A stretch of DNA of 42,596 nt, taken from contig NZ_JACKSJ010000093.1 in NCBI RefSeq assembly GCF_025821665.1, positions 89,015 through 131,610 of the forward strand, given 5' to 3'. This document shows, piece after piece, positions 18,298 through 28,411 of the stretch. The notes under the pieces were generated by a model. The model ran no database searches, was not told the origin of the DNA, and worked only from the letters and a program-made list of their open reading frames with translations. How positions within the stretch are numbered: the first letter of the stretch is position 1; every line of letters begins with the position of its first letter. Origin of the DNA: [Mycobacterium] manitobense. Lineage in GTDB: Bacteria > Actinomycetota > Actinomycetes > Mycobacteriales > Mycobacteriaceae. The position numbers were made by a program, and so were the translations under genes.

Positions 18298-19967
18298 TGA
18301 GCACCACCACCGCGGGAATCCTGTTCCTCGCTTCCCTCGTCGTCGCCCTGGTGGCCGTCCACGTCCCCCTCGGCGACTACATGTTCCGCGTCTACGCGTC
18401 GGAGAAAGACTTGCGCGCCGAGCGCGCCGTGTACCGGGCGATCGGCGCCGACCCGCGCGCCCCGCAGAACTGGGGCTCCTATGCCCGCAGCGTGCTCGCG
18501 TTCTCCGCGGTGAGCATCCTGTTCCTGTTCGGGCTTCAGCTGATCCAAGGCAGGCTCCCGCTGCACCTGGAGGACCCCGGCACCGCAATGACACCCGCGC
18601 TGGCGTGGAACACCGCGGTCAGCTTCGTCACCAACACCAACTGGCAGGCCTACTCCGGCGAATCCACCCAGGGCCACCTTGTCCAGATGGCCGGCCTCGC
18701 GGTGCAGAACTTCGTCTCCGCCGCCGTCGGCTTGGCCGTCGCGATGGCGTTCGTCCGCGGACTGGCCCGCCGAAACACCGGCGACCTCGGCAACTTCTGG
18801 GTCGATCTGCTCCGCGGATCGCTGCGCATTCTGTTGCCCCTGAGCATCATCGGCGCCATCATCTTGCTGGCGGGTGGCGTGGTCGAGAACTTCGCGCTGC
18901 ACGACCAGGTGGTCACCACGCTGACCGGCACCCAGCAGGTCATCCCCGGCGGACCCGTCGCGAGCCAGGAGGCCATCAAGGAACTCGGCACCAACGGCGG
19001 CGGCTTCTTCAACGCCAACTCCGCCCACCCGTTCGAGAACCCCACCACCTGGACCAACTGGGTGGAGATCTTCCTGCTGTCCTGCATCGCGTTCTCACTG
19101 CCCCGCACCTTCGGGCGCATGGTCGAGAGCCGCAAGCAGGGACTGGCCATCGCCGCGGTCATGGGCATCATCGCCACCGCCAGTGTCTCGCTGCTGATGT
19201 TCTTCCAGCTGCAGGCCCACGGCACCGTCCCCACCGCCGTCGGCGCCGCCACCGAAGGCGTCGAACAACGCTTCGGCGTGGCCGATTCCGCGGTGTTCGC
19301 CGGGTCCACCACCCTGACCTCGACGGGTGCGGTGAACTCGTTCCACGACTCCTACACCAGCCTCGGTGGGCTGGTCACCATGTTCAACATGCAACTCGGC
19401 GAGGTCGCGCCCGGCGGCGTCGGCTCCGGCCTCTACGGCATGCTGATCCTGGCGATCATCACGGTCTTCGTCGCGGGACTGATGGTCGGACGGACGCCCG
19501 AATACCTGGGCAAGAAGATCACCCCACGCGAGATCAAGCTCGCCGCAACCTATTTCCTGATCACCCCGCTCATCGTGCTCACCGGCACCGCTGCCGCGAT
19601 GGCCATGCCCGGCCAGCGCGACAGCATGCTCAACACCGGGCCGCACGGCCTCTCGGAGGTGCTCTACGCGTTCACCTCGGCCGCCAACAACAACGGCTCG
19701 GCCTTCGCCGGCATCTCGGTCAACACCGAGTGGTACAACACCGCACTCGGTCTGGCCATGGTGTTCGGGCGCTTCCTACCGATCATCATCGTGCTCGCCC
19801 TCGCCGGATCGCTGGCCCACCAGGGCAGGACACCGGAGTCGGTGGGCACGCTGCCCACCCACCGGCCGCAGTTCGTCGGCATGGTCGCCGGCGTGACGCT
19901 GATCCTCGTCGCCCTGACCTACCTGCCCGTGCTCGCGCTCGGCCCCCTCGCCGAAGGAATCCACTGA
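18297..19967 (+). CDS. kdpA: KdpA, K+-binding/translocating subunit
   Basis: 556 residues from the GTG at 18297. It has about ten membrane helices with the four pore-loop regions of the KdpA superfamily: [47 protein letters not shown] and [11 protein letters not shown]. These glycine-centred loops form the selectivity filter that binds K+ before it is passed to KdpB. Length agrees with the family. It overlaps kdpF by one base and ends three bases before kdpB. Expression is expected under low K+ or osmotic stress through KdpDE, encoded downstream. Confidence 0.97.
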   Translation: MSTTTAGILFLASLVVALVAVHVPLGDYMFRVYASEKDLRAERAVYRAIGADPRAPQNWGSYARSVLAFSAVSILFLFGLQLIQGRLPLHLEDPGTAMTPALAWNTAVSFVTNTNWQAYSGESTQGHLVQMAGLAVQNFVSAAVGLAVAMAFVRGLARRNTGDLGNFWVDLLRGSLRILLPLSIIGAIILLAGGVVENFALHDQVVTTLTGTQQVIPGGPVASQEAIKELGTNGGGFFNANSAHPFENPTTWTNWVEIFLLSCIAFSLPRTFGRMVESRKQGLAIAAVMGIIATASVSLLMFFQLQAHGTVPTAVGAATEGVEQRFGVADSAVFAGSTTLTSTGAVNSFHDSYTSLGGLVTMFNMQLGEVAPGGVGSGLYGMLILAIITVFVAGLMVGRTPEYLGKKITPREIKLAATYFLITPLIVLTGTAAAMAMPGQRDSMLNTGPHGLSEVLYAFTSAANNNGSAFAGISVNTEWYNTALGLAMVFGRFLPIIIVLALAGSLAHQGRTPESVGTLPTHRPQFVGMVAGVTLILVALTYLPVLALGPLAEGIH

Positions 19968-19969
19968 CC

Positions 19970-22099
19970 ATGACACTCACCACCCACGAGGCACCCACCG
20001 CCGAACCGCGGAAACTCCAAGCGCGCGAGCAGGTCCGGAGCGGCCTGCTCGACCCGTCGATGCTGTGGCGTTCTTTGCCGGACGCCCTGCGCAAGCTGGA
20101 CCCGCGCACCCTGTGGCGCAACCCGGTGATGCTCATCGTCGAGATCGGCGCGGTCTGGAGCACCGTACTGGCCATCACCGGTCCGAGCTGGTTCGCCTGG
20201 CTGATCGTCGGCTGGCTGTGGCTGACGGTGCTGTTCGCCAACCTCGCCGAGGCCGTCGCCGAGGGCCGCGGCAAGGCCCAGGCCGCCACCCTGCGCAAGA
20301 CGAAGACCTCGACCATGGCGCGCAGGCTCACCGCATCGGGCCGCGAAGAGGAGGTCCCGGCGGCACTCTTGCAGAAGGGCGACGTGGTGGTCGTCGAAGC
20401 CGGACAGGTGATCCCCGGCGACGGCGACGTGCTGGAGGGCATCGCCTCGGTCGACGAATCCGCCATCACCGGCGAATCCGCCCCGGTGGTCCGCGAATCC
20501 GGTGGCGACCGCTCAGCCGTGACGGGCGGCACCACCGTGCTCAGCGACCGCATCGTCGTGAAGATCACCCAGAAACAGGGTGAGAGCTTCATCGACCGGA
20601 TGATCGCGCTCGTCGAGGGCGCCAACCGGCAGAAGACGCCCAACGAGGTCGCGCTCAACATCCTGCTGGCCTCGTTGACGATCATCTTCGTCTTCGCCGT
20701 CGTCACCCTGCAGCCCCTGGCCATCTACTCCAAGGCCGGCAACCCCGGTGTGCCCGACACCCTCGCGCTCAACGGAAACGGCATCACCGGGATCGTGATG
20801 GTGTCGCTGCTGGTGTGCCTCATCCCCACCACGATCGGAGCGCTGCTCAGCGCGATCGGCATCGCAGGCATGGACCGCCTCGTCCAGCGCAACGTGCTCG
20901 CCATGTCCGGTCGCGCGGTCGAGGCGGCCGGCGACGTCAACACCCTGCTGCTCGACAAGACCGGCACCATCACCCTGGGCAACCGGCAGGCCGCCGCCTT
21001 CGTCCCGCTCGACGGCGTCACCGAAGAACAACTCGCCGACGCCGCGCAGCTGTCCAGCCTGGCCGACGAGACTCCCGAGGGTCGCTCCGTCGTGGTGTTC
21101 GCCAAGGAGCACTACGCGTTGCGTGCCCGCACGTCGGGCGAACTGGCCAACGCACGCTGGGTCGAGTTCACCGCGGTCACCCGGATGTCGGGGGTCGATC
21201 TCGACGGACGGCAGCTGCGCAAGGGCGCGGCGGCGTCGGTCGCCGAGTGGATCCGCAACGAAGGCGGCACCGTGCCCGGTCGACTCGGTGAGATCGTCGA
21301 CGCCGTCTCCGCCGCGGGCGGGACTCCCCTGGCCGTCGGTGAGCTGCGCGACGGGCATGCGCATCTGCTGGGCGTCATCCACCTCAAGGACGTGGTCAAA
21401 CAGGGCATGCGGGAACGCTTCGACGAGATGCGCCGCATGGGCATCCGCACCGTCATGATCACCGGCGACAACCCGTTGACCGCCAAGGCGATCGCCGAGG
21501 AGGCCGGCGTCGACGACTTCCTCGCCGAGGCGACGCCCGAGGACAAGATGGCGCTGATCAAGACGGAGCAGGCCGGCGGCAAGCTCGTGGCGATGACCGG
21601 CGACGGCACCAACGACGCCCCCGCGCTGGCCCAGGCCGACGTCGGCGTCGCGATGAACAGCGGCACGTCGGCGGCCAAGGAGGCCGGCAACATGGTCGAC
21701 CTCGACTCCGACCCGACCAAGCTGATCGAGATCGTCGAGATCGGCAAGCAGTTGCTCATCACCCGCGGCGCGCTGACCACCTTCTCCATCGCCAACGACA
21801 TCGCAAAATACTTCGCGATCATCCCGGCGCTGTTCGTCGGCCTGTTCCCCGGATTGGACGTGCTCAACGTCATGCGGCTGCACAGTCCGCAGTCGGCGAT
21901 CCTGTCCGCGGTCATCTTCAACGCACTGGTGATCGTCGCGCTCATCCCACTGGCCCTGCGCGGTGTGCGCTACACCCCGAGCAGCGCGTCGAAGCTGTTG
22001 AGCCGCAACCTGACTCTCTACGGGGTGGGCGGCATCGTGGCGCCGTTCATCGGCATCAAACTCATCGACCTGCTCATCGCCTTTCTCCCGGGAATGTGA
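19970..22099 (+). CDS. kdpB: KdpB, catalytic P-type ATPase subunit
   Basis: 709 residues from the ATG at 19970. The phosphorylation motif DKTGT has its aspartate at 329, TGES lies in the actuator domain, and [11 protein letters not shown] forms the hinge of the P domain. The membrane helix region around [14 protein letters not shown] is typical of KdpB. It hydrolyses ATP and couples this to K+ uptake through KdpA. Length is standard for the family. The stop overlaps a GTG that could also start kdpC. Confidence 0.97.
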   Translation: MTLTTHEAPTAEPRKLQAREQVRSGLLDPSMLWRSLPDALRKLDPRTLWRNPVMLIVEIGAVWSTVLAITGPSWFAWLIVGWLWLTVLFANLAEAVAEGRGKAQAATLRKTKTSTMARRLTASGREEEVPAALLQKGDVVVVEAGQVIPGDGDVLEGIASVDESAITGESAPVVRESGGDRSAVTGGTTVLSDRIVVKITQKQGESFIDRMIALVEGANRQKTPNEVALNILLASLTIIFVFAVVTLQPLAIYSKAGNPGVPDTLALNGNGITGIVMVSLLVCLIPTTIGALLSAIGIAGMDRLVQRNVLAMSGRAVEAAGDVNTLLLDKTGTITLGNRQAAAFVPLDGVTEEQLADAAQLSSLADETPEGRSVVVFAKEHYALRARTSGELANARWVEFTAVTRMSGVDLDGRQLRKGAAASVAEWIRNEGGTVPGRLGEIVDAVSAAGGTPLAVGELRDGHAHLLGVIHLKDVVKQGMRERFDEMRRMGIRTVMITGDNPLTAKAIAEEAGVDDFLAEATPEDKMALIKTEQAGGKLVAMTGDGTNDAPALAQADVGVAMNSGTSAAKEAGNMVDLDSDPTKLIEIVEIGKQLLITRGALTTFSIANDIAKYFAIIPALFVGLFPGLDVLNVMRLHSPQSAILSAVIFNALVIVALIPLALRGVRYTPSSASKLLSRNLTLYGVGGIVAPFIGIKLIDLLIAFLPGM

Positions 22100-22101
22100 C
22101 C

Positions 22102-22968
22102 ATGAAACTCACCGCCGTCCTCCGCCAGCACTGGGCGGCGCTGCGCGCGCTGCTCGTCCTCACCGCCATCCTCGGCATCGCCTACCCCGCCCTCATCTGG
22201 CTGGCCGCCCAGCTGCCGGGGCTCTCCGACAAGGCCGACGGCTCCATCGTCGAAGCCGCGGGAAGACCGGTCGGCAGCAGCCTGATCGGCCAGCTGTACA
22301 CCGACGCAGACGGCAATCCGCTGCCGCGCTACTTCCAGGGCCGGCCGTCCGCGGCGGGCGACGGGTATGACCCGATGGCGTCGGGCGCCAGCAACCTGGG
22401 TCCCGAGGACGTCGTCGACACCCCCGACCGGACCAGCCTGCTCACTCTGGTGTGCAGCCGGAGCAGGGCGGTCGGTGAGCTCGAAGGTGTCGATGGCGGG
22501 CGGCCGTTCTGCACCGGCGGCGGTGTCGGCGCGGTGCTGTCGGTGATCGGGCCGCGGGACGCGCGCGGCGATGTGGTCGCCCCCACCCGGGTGGTCAGCG
22601 TCAACGAGCCGTGCGACACGACCGCGCGCCCGTTCCTCGACACGTACGAGGGCGTGCGGGTCGAATGCGCTGCGCCCGGGGAGGACTACCGCCTCGGTCA
22701 GATCGTGCCGATCCACGGCGCGGCCGAAGCGCTGGTGCCCGCCGACGCTGTCACGGCCAGCGGCAGCGGCCTGGACCCACACATCTCGCCTGCCTACGCC
22801 GAGCTGCAGGTGGCGCGGGTGGCCAAGGCCCGCGGCGCCGGCGCCGACGAGATCCGCCGGATGGTCGCCGACCACACCGACGGCCGCACGCTGGGCTTCC
22901 TCGGCGAACCTCGGGTCGACGTGCTGGCACTCAACGTCGCACTCGACGAGAAGTACCCGGGTGGATGA
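22102..22968 (+). CDS. kdpC: KdpC with a large cysteine-containing insertion
   Basis: 288 residues from the ATG at 22102; a GTG at 22096 would overlap kdpB. The N-terminal membrane helix is about 12-36. Family motifs are GSSLIGQLY, YFQGRPSA, GASNLGPED, VTASGSGLDPHISP, QVARVAKARG and LNVALDEKYP. Between GASNL (about 95) and VTASGSGLD (about 217) are roughly 120 residues, where E. coli KdpC has about 40. The extra 80-100 residues contain Cys118, 137, 171 and 189. Because KdpC's body lies outside the membrane, these could form disulfides. KdpC is needed to assemble the KdpA-KdpB complex. Confidence 0.93.
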   Translation: MKLTAVLRQHWAALRALLVLTAILGIAYPALIWLAAQLPGLSDKADGSIVEAAGRPVGSSLIGQLYTDADGNPLPRYFQGRPSAAGDGYDPMASGASNLGPEDVVDTPDRTSLLTLVCSRSRAVGELEGVDGGRPFCTGGGVGAVLSVIGPRDARGDVVAPTRVVSVNEPCDTTARPFLDTYEGVRVECAAPGEDYRLGQIVPIHGAAEALVPADAVTASGSGLDPHISPAYAELQVARVAKARGAGADEIRRMVADHTDGRTLGFLGEPRVDVLALNVALDEKYPGG

Positions 22969-22975
22969 TGGTCGG

Positions 22976-25486
22976 GTGAGCACGTCGAACGCCAAGCGGG
23001 GTGAGCTGCGCATCTACCTCGGCGCAGCTCCCGGCGTCGGCAAGACGTTCGCGATGCTCGGCGAGGCGCACCGGCGGCTGGAACGCGGCACCGACCTGGT
23101 CGCCGCGCTCGTCGAGACCCACGGCCGCAGGCGGACCGCCGAACTGCTCGACGGTATCGAGGTCGTTCCGCCCCGCCACGTCGAGTACCGCGGCGGCCGG
23201 TTCCCGGAACTCGACGTCGACGCCGTGCTCGCGCGTCGGCCCGAGGTCGTGCTCGTCGACGAACTCGCCCACACCAACACCCCGGGCAGCCGCAACCCGA
23301 AGCGCTGGCAGGACGTCGAGGAACTGCTCGACGCCGGCATCACGGTGATCTCCACGGTGAACGTGCAGCACCTGGAGAGCCTCAACGACGTCGTCGCCCA
23401 GATCACCGGCGTCGAGCAGCAGGAGAAGGTGCCCGACGACGTGGTGCGCGGGGCCGACCAGATCGAGCTCGTCGACATCACCCCTGAGGCGTTGCGGCGC
23501 AGACTCTCCCACGGCAACGTCTACGCGCCCGAGCGGGTCGACGCCGCTTTGTCGAACTACTTCCGCCGCGGCAATCTCACCGCGCTGCGCGAACTGGCGC
23601 TGCTGTGGCTCGCCGACCAGGTCGACGCCGCGCTGGCCAAGTACCGCGCCGACAACAGGATCACCGACACCTGGGAGGCACGCGAGCGGGTGGTCGTCGC
23701 CGTCACCGGCGGCGCCGAGTCGGAGACGCTGGTGCGCAGAGCTTTTCGCATCGCGTCGAAGTCCAGTGCCGAGTTGATGGTCGTGCACGTCGTCCGTGGC
23801 GACGGCCTCGCCGGGGTGTCGGCACCCGGAATGGGCAGGGTCCGGGAACTGGCGGCCGACCTCGGCGCGACGCTGCACACGGTCGTCGGCGATGACGTCC
23901 CGGCCGCGCTGCTGGACTTCGCCCGGGAGCGCAACGCCACCCAGTTGGTGCTCGGCACGTCCCGGCGATCGCGGTGGGCACGCATCTTCGAGGAGGGCAT
24001 CGGCGCGGCCGTCGTCCAGGAATCCGGAAAGATCGACGTGCACATGGTGACTCATGACGAGGCCCGCCGCGGCACGAGCACAAGGACTCCGCGGCACCGG
24101 CACCTGGCGTCATGGCTCGCCGCGATCATCGTGCCGTCGCTGGTCTGCCTGGTCGCGGTGCTGCTCGACCCACTGCTCGGGGTCGCAGGCGAAAGTGCGC
24201 TGTTCTTCGTCGGCGTGCTGGTGGCGGCGTTGCTCGGCGGTGTCGCACCCGCGGCGCTCTCGGCCGTGCTGTCGGGCCTGTTGCTCAACTACTTCCTGAT
24301 AACCCCCCGGCACACCTTCACCATCGCCGATCCGGACAGCGCGGTGACGATCGTCGTGCTGCTCGCGGTCGCGGTCGCCGTCGCGGCCCTGGTGGACAGC
24401 GCCGCGAGCCGAGCCCGCGACGCCCGCCGGGCGTCGCGGGAGGCCGAACTGCTCGCCCTGTTCGCCGGTTCGGTGCTGCGCGGCGCGGACCCGACGGCGC
24501 TGTTGGAGCGGGTGCGGGAGACCTACGGCCAGCGGGCGGTCAGCCTGTTGCGGGTCGGTGCGGGCATCGTCGCCTGCGTCGGCACCGATCCCTGCGTCGA
24601 GGTCGACACCGCGGACACCGCAATCGAAGTCGACACCGACGGCGACGAGTTCTGGCTGCTGCTGGCCGGCCGCAGCCTGGCGGCGCGTGACCGGCGGGTG
24701 CTGTCCGCGGTGGCACGCCAGGCCGCCGGCCTGGTCCGGCAGCGTGAACTCACCGAGGAGGCGGGGCGCGCCGAGGCGATCACCCGGGCCGACGAACTGC
24801 GGCGCTCGCTGCTGTCGGCGGTCAGCCACGACCTGCGCACGCCGCTGGCCGGGGCCAAGGCGGCGGTGTCCAGTCTGCGCAGTGACGACGTGCACTTCTC
24901 CGAGGACGACACCGCGGAACTGCTCGCCACCGTCGAGGAGTCCGTCGACCAACTGACCGCGCTGGTGGGGAACCTCCTCGACTCGTCGCGGCTGGCCGCC
25001 GGCGTGGTGCGCCCCGAGCTGCGGCGCGTGTACCTCGAGGAGACGGTGCAACGTGCGCTGCTCGGGATCAGCAGGGGCACAACGGGCCTCGGCCACGGGG
25101 TGGACCGCGTCAAAGTCGACGTGCAGGATTCGGTGGCGCTCGCCGACGCCGGCCTGCTCGAACGGGTGCTGGCCAACCTGATCGACAACGCACTGCGGTA
25201 CGCGTCGGCCGGACAGGTGCGCGTCACCGCAGGCCGGGTCGGGGACCGCGTGCTGATCACCGTGGCCGACGAGGGTCCCGGTATCCCCCGCGGAACCGAG
25301 GAACAGGTGTTCGGCGCGTTCCAGCGCCTCGGCGACAGCGACACCAGCAGCGGCGTCGGTCTCGGCCTTTCGGTGGCGCGCGGATTCACCGAGGCGATGG
25401 GCGGCACACTCACCGCCACCGACACCCCCGGCGGCGGGCTCACGATGGAGATCGAATTGGCTGCGCCGGCGCAGGACACGCCGTGA
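22976..25486 (+). CDS. kdpD: KdpD, K+-sensing histidine kinase
   Basis: 836 residues from the GTG at 22976; a GTG at 22961 overlapping the kdpC stop would add five. Domains in order: KdpD sensor domain with Walker A GAAPGVGKT (16-24) and VDELAHTNTPGSRNPKRWQD; a universal-stress-protein-like domain (about 235-360); about four membrane helices (about 375-480) of the DUF4118 region; a GAF-like linker; and the kinase core with SAVSHDLRTPLAG (His618) and ATP lobe motifs LIDNALRYA, ADEGPGIP and GVGLGLSV. It phosphorylates KdpE in response to K+ limitation. Its 3' end overlaps kdpE. Confidence 0.95.
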   Translation: MSTSNAKRGELRIYLGAAPGVGKTFAMLGEAHRRLERGTDLVAALVETHGRRRTAELLDGIEVVPPRHVEYRGGRFPELDVDAVLARRPEVVLVDELAHTNTPGSRNPKRWQDVEELLDAGITVISTVNVQHLESLNDVVAQITGVEQQEKVPDDVVRGADQIELVDITPEALRRRLSHGNVYAPERVDAALSNYFRRGNLTALRELALLWLADQVDAALAKYRADNRITDTWEARERVVVAVTGGAESETLVRRAFRIASKSSAELMVVHVVRGDGLAGVSAPGMGRVRELAADLGATLHTVVGDDVPAALLDFARERNATQLVLGTSRRSRWARIFEEGIGAAVVQESGKIDVHMVTHDEARRGTSTRTPRHRHLASWLAAIIVPSLVCLVAVLLDPLLGVAGESALFFVGVLVAALLGGVAPAALSAVLSGLLLNYFLITPRHTFTIADPDSAVTIVVLLAVAVAVAALVDSAASRARDARRASREAELLALFAGSVLRGADPTALLERVRETYGQRAVSLLRVGAGIVACVGTDPCVEVDTADTAIEVDTDGDEFWLLLAGRSLAARDRRVLSAVARQAAGLVRQRELTEEAGRAEAITRADELRRSLLSAVSHDLRTPLAGAKAAVSSLRSDDVHFSEDDTAELLATVEESVDQLTALVGNLLDSSRLAAGVVRPELRRVYLEETVQRALLGISRGTTGLGHGVDRVKVDVQDSVALADAGLLERVLANLIDNALRYASAGQVRVTAGRVGDRVLITVADEGPGIPRGTEEQVFGAFQRLGDSDTSSGVGLGLSVARGFTEAMGGTLTATDTPGGGLTMEIELAAPAQDTP

Positions 25487-26166
25487 CGGCCACCAGGGTG
25501 CTCGTCATCGACGACGAACCACAGATCCTGCGGGCACTACGGATCAACCTGTCGGTGCGGGGCTACGAAGTCACCACCGCGGCCACCGGCGCGGAAGCCC
25601 TGCGTTCGGCGGCCGACCACCGGCCGGATGTGATCGTGCTCGACCTCGGCCTTCCGGACATGTCCGGCATCGAGGTGCTGGCCGGTCTGCGGGGCTGGCT
25701 CAGCGCGCCGGTGATCGTGCTCTCTGCGCGCACCGACTCGGCCGACAAGGTCGAGGCGCTCGACGCAGGCGCCGACGACTACGTGACAAAACCGTTCGGC
25801 ATGGACGAGTTCCTCGCCCGGCTACGCGCCGCGGTCCGTCGCGGCACCGTCTCCGACACCGACGAACCGGTGGTCGAGACGGCTTCGTTCACGGTCGATC
25901 TGGCGGCCAAGAAGGTGACCAAGAGCGGTACCGAGGTGCACCTGACCCCCACCGAGTGGGGCATGCTCGAGATGCTGGTGCGCCACCGCGGCAAGCTCGT
26001 CGGCCGCGAAGAGCTGCTCCGAGAGGTGTGGGGACCGGCCTATGCGAAGGAAACCCATTACCTGCGCGTGTATCTGGCACAGCTGCGGCGGAAGTTGGAG
26101 GACGACCCGTCGCACCCCGTGCACCTGCTCACCGAGGCCGGGATGGGCTACCGCTTCCAGCAGTGA
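25483..26166 (+). CDS. kdpE: KdpE, response regulator of the kdp operon
   Basis: 227 residues from the GTG at 25483, in a GTGA overlap with kdpD. The receiver domain has the acidic pair at Asp10-Asp11, the phosphorylation site Asp54 (VLDLGLPD) and the KPFG lysine. The C-terminal OmpR/PhoB winged helix contains LTPTEWGMLEMLVRHRGKLV and ends in EAGMGYRF. It should activate the kdp promoter upstream of 18131. The genes are all on one strand here; in M. tuberculosis, from memory, kdpDE are divergent from kdpFABC. Confidence 0.95.
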   Translation: MTATRVLVIDDEPQILRALRINLSVRGYEVTTAATGAEALRSAADHRPDVIVLDLGLPDMSGIEVLAGLRGWLSAPVIVLSARTDSADKVEALDAGADDYVTKPFGMDEFLARLRAAVRRGTVSDTDEPVVETASFTVDLAAKKVTKSGTEVHLTPTEWGMLEMLVRHRGKLVGREELLREVWGPAYAKETHYLRVYLAQLRRKLEDDPSHPVHLLTEAGMGYRFQQ

Positions 26167-26223
26167 GATCCGGCGGCTCGACTTCGTCCTGCTCGAGGCC
26201 GGCATCGGTTACGGTCGGTAGCG

Positions 26224-27369
26224 ATGACCCCTCCCGCGGCGAGCAGTCGAGGCGTGACTGCGCTGCTCACCCTTGTCGCTCTCCTCCTCACCGCACCGGT
26301 CGCGACGCCGCAGCCCGTCCACGACCTCACCGCGGCGCTGGACGCAGCCGTCGACAGGGTCTTCGCCGAGGCCGGCGTCCCCGGCGCCATCGTCGGGCTG
26401 TCGATCCCCGGCACCGTCGAGTACGTCAGGACACTCGGCGAGGGCGACACCGCCGCCAAGACACCGATGTCGCTCGACGACCACACCCGCATCGGCAGTG
26501 TCACCAAGACGTTCACCGGCACCGCCGTACTGCAGCTGGTGGACCAGGGCCGGATTCGGTTGAGCGATCCCATCTCCCGCTACGTCGACGGCGTGCCGTC
26601 CGGTGGCGTGGTAACCCTCGACATGCTCGGCCGGATGCGCAGCGGACTGTTCAACTACACGACCGACGAACAGTTCCTCGACCGCTACCTCGAGGAAGGC
26701 GGGCAGGGGCCGGACGCGGCGGCGTTCACCCCACGCGAACTCGTCGACATCGCGTTCGCGCACCCGTTGAACTTCGCGCCCGACACCGAATTCGAATACT
26801 CCAACACCAACACGGTGCTCCTGGGCATGGTGATCGAACGGGTCACCGGTCAGCGCCTCGGCGACTACCTGGCCCAGCACGTCACCGGCCCGCTCGGACT
26901 GACCCACACCAGTTTCCCGGCCAACGGGGCGATGCCCCAGCCCTACACCCACGGTTACGCCGAGACGCCGGACGGCGAACCGGTCGACACGACACTGTGG
27001 AATCCGTCCGTCGCCTGGGCCGCGGGCGCGATGATCTCCACCTACCGGGATCTGCGCGCCTGGGCGCCCGCCGTGGCGAGGGGTGCGCTGCTGCTGCCGT
27101 GGACGCATCGCGAGAGAACGGCCAGACCAAGCGAGGCCGCGCCCGGCATCGGCTACATGTTCGCCCTCGCCGACTTCCACGGCTGGATCGGCCACAACGG
27201 CGACATCCCCGGTTATCAGACCGTCGCGGTGTACCTGCCGGAGCGCGACGCCACCCTCGTGGTGATGGTGAACTCCGATGTCTCCGAGTCCGCCTCGACG
27301 AAGCTCGCGGAAGCGGTCACGACCGTCGCCACTCCCGGAAACGTCTACGCGCTCCCCGAGCCTGCCTAG
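26224..27369 (+). CDS. Exported serine hydrolase of the beta-lactamase/DD-peptidase family
   Basis: 381 residues; the ATG at 26224 is 57 bp after kdpE. A hydrophobic signal peptide covers about 10-30. The catalytic SxxK is Ser92-Val-Thr-Lys95, the Tyr motif is YSN with Tyr192, and the third box is His324-Asn-Gly in GHNGDIPGY, all typical of the class C/esterase-like group (Beta-lactamase family PF00144). It may be a D-alanyl carboxypeptidase-like enzyme, esterase or amidase acting outside the membrane. There is no clear lipobox. Position suggests possible read-through from the kdp operon, with no functional link evident. Confidence 0.9.
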   Translation: MTPPAASSRGVTALLTLVALLLTAPVATPQPVHDLTAALDAAVDRVFAEAGVPGAIVGLSIPGTVEYVRTLGEGDTAAKTPMSLDDHTRIGSVTKTFTGTAVLQLVDQGRIRLSDPISRYVDGVPSGGVVTLDMLGRMRSGLFNYTTDEQFLDRYLEEGGQGPDAAAFTPRELVDIAFAHPLNFAPDTEFEYSNTNTVLLGMVIERVTGQRLGDYLAQHVTGPLGLTHTSFPANGAMPQPYTHGYAETPDGEPVDTTLWNPSVAWAAGAMISTYRDLRAWAPAVARGALLLPWTHRERTARPSEAAPGIGYMFALADFHGWIGHNGDIPGYQTVAVYLPERDATLVVMVNSDVSESASTKLAEAVTTVATPGNVYALPEPA

Positions 27370-27428
27370 CCCCCTGCCCGTACAGAAGCACATCTCGCGA
27401 TTGACCGTGGACTGCCGGTGATATGTGA

Positions 27429-27458
27429 GGTACGTTTTTCATACCATCAGTACCATCA
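27429..27458. promoter_or_regulatory. Possible operator upstream of the second MpaB-type gene
   Basis: GGTAC at 27429-27433 pairs with GTACC at 27450-27454, and the octamer TACCATCA is repeated directly at 27442 and 27451. The site lies 20-50 bp before the start codon of the MpaB-tetR pair, where a TetR operator would be expected. Confidence 0.35.
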
Positions 27459-27478
27459 ACGTCCCGGGAGGTTGTCCG

Positions 27479-28411
27479 ATGGGTTTGCGCGAGCAGACGA
27501 TGAGGACGGTGTACGAGGTCAGCGGCCGGCACGATGAACCCGACCTGTACGGCGGCCCGCCCGGCGATCCGGGTCTGTGTGGCGGCCCGACCAGCGTGTC
27601 GTGGGAGGTCAACGGCGACCTCGGGGCGGTCGCGACGGCGGGTGTGGCGGCGATCGTGCTGGAGATACTGCACCCGTCGGTGGTCGCCGGCGTGCAGGAC
27701 CATTCGAACTACCGTCGCGATCCCTTCCGGCGAGCACGCACCACCATGGGTTACGTACTCGGCACCACCTTCGGAAACACCGCGGCGGCAACCCGACTCA
27801 TCGACGGAGTGCGGAACAGGCATGCCACGGTGAGCGGCGCGCGGCCCGACGGACATGCGTACCGAGCCCTGGATCCGAAGCTGCTCGCGTGGGTCCACAC
27901 GTGTATTCCGTGGATGGTGATGACCGCCTTCGAACGGTTCAACCGGCCGCTTACTCCGGCCGAGCGCGACCGGTACCTGGCCGAGCAGGCGGTGATCGGC
28001 CGGATGAGTGGTGCGGACGCGGTGCCCGAGTCCATCGCGGAACTGACCGAATTCGTCGCAGAGATGCGTCCCAAGCTGGCGGTGACCGAACAGACCCGGA
28101 CGTTCATCGACTTCCTCCTCACCGCGCCGTTCCTGCCTCCGCTGCCCGGCCCACTCGATGCCGCCGCACACCACTTCTACGTGCGCGCGGGAATGACGTT
28201 GGCGCCCGAATGGGCTCGCAAGATGACCGGCCTGGAACTGCCCTCACCGCTGCATCCGTGGGCCACCGGTGCGTATCTGCAGGGCAACGCACGAATGATC
28301 CGGTGGGCGTCCGAAGTGCCGCCACACGTCGCACTCGCCACCCAGCGGTTCGGCTCCACCGCACACGACGCGGCCCTGAACGCTGTCGCGCACGGCAACG
28401 CGCCCGGATGA
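27479..28411 (+). CDS. MpaB-family (DUF2236) oxygenase/oxidase-like protein, second copy
   Basis: 310 residues from the ATG at 27479, with GGGAGG eight bases upstream. Core family motifs are ILHPSVVAGVQDHSNYRRDPF and LDPKLLAWVHTCIPW (shown in short form: LHPSVVAGV, DHSNYRRDPF, LLAWVHT), aligned with LHPLAMAGV, EHSDYRGDPW and LLEWVHI of the gene at 14832. Histidines in LHP and DHS are candidate haem ligands. The N-terminus has no signal peptide. The gene is followed by a TetR gene in an ATGA overlap, so the oxidase and its regulator form a coupled pair. Substrate unknown. Confidence 0.87.
   Translation: MGLREQTMRTVYEVSGRHDEPDLYGGPPGDPGLCGGPTSVSWEVNGDLGAVATAGVAAIVLEILHPSVVAGVQDHSNYRRDPFRRARTTMGYVLGTTFGNTAAATRLIDGVRNRHATVSGARPDGHAYRALDPKLLAWVHTCIPWMVMTAFERFNRPLTPAERDRYLAEQAVIGRMSGADAVPESIAELTEFVAEMRPKLAVTEQTRTFIDFLLTAPFLPPLPGPLDAAAHHFYVRAGMTLAPEWARKMTGLELPSPLHPWATGAYLQGNARMIRWASEVPPHVALATQRFGSTAHDAALNAVAHGNAPG

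Noticed and set aside
18605..19969. Upstream extension of the kdpB frame over 450 codons
   Set aside because: It overlaps kdpA out of frame and has shadow composition. The KdpB family starts at the ATG at 19970.
20513..21883. 456-residue minus-strand frame inside kdpB
   Set aside because: It is His/Asp/Val-rich shadow sequence; kdpB has all P-type ATPase motifs on the plus strand.
22571..22960. Upstream extension of the kdpD frame over kdpC
   Set aside because: It is out of frame with kdpC and lacks KdpD features. The sensor domain begins just after the GTG at 22976.
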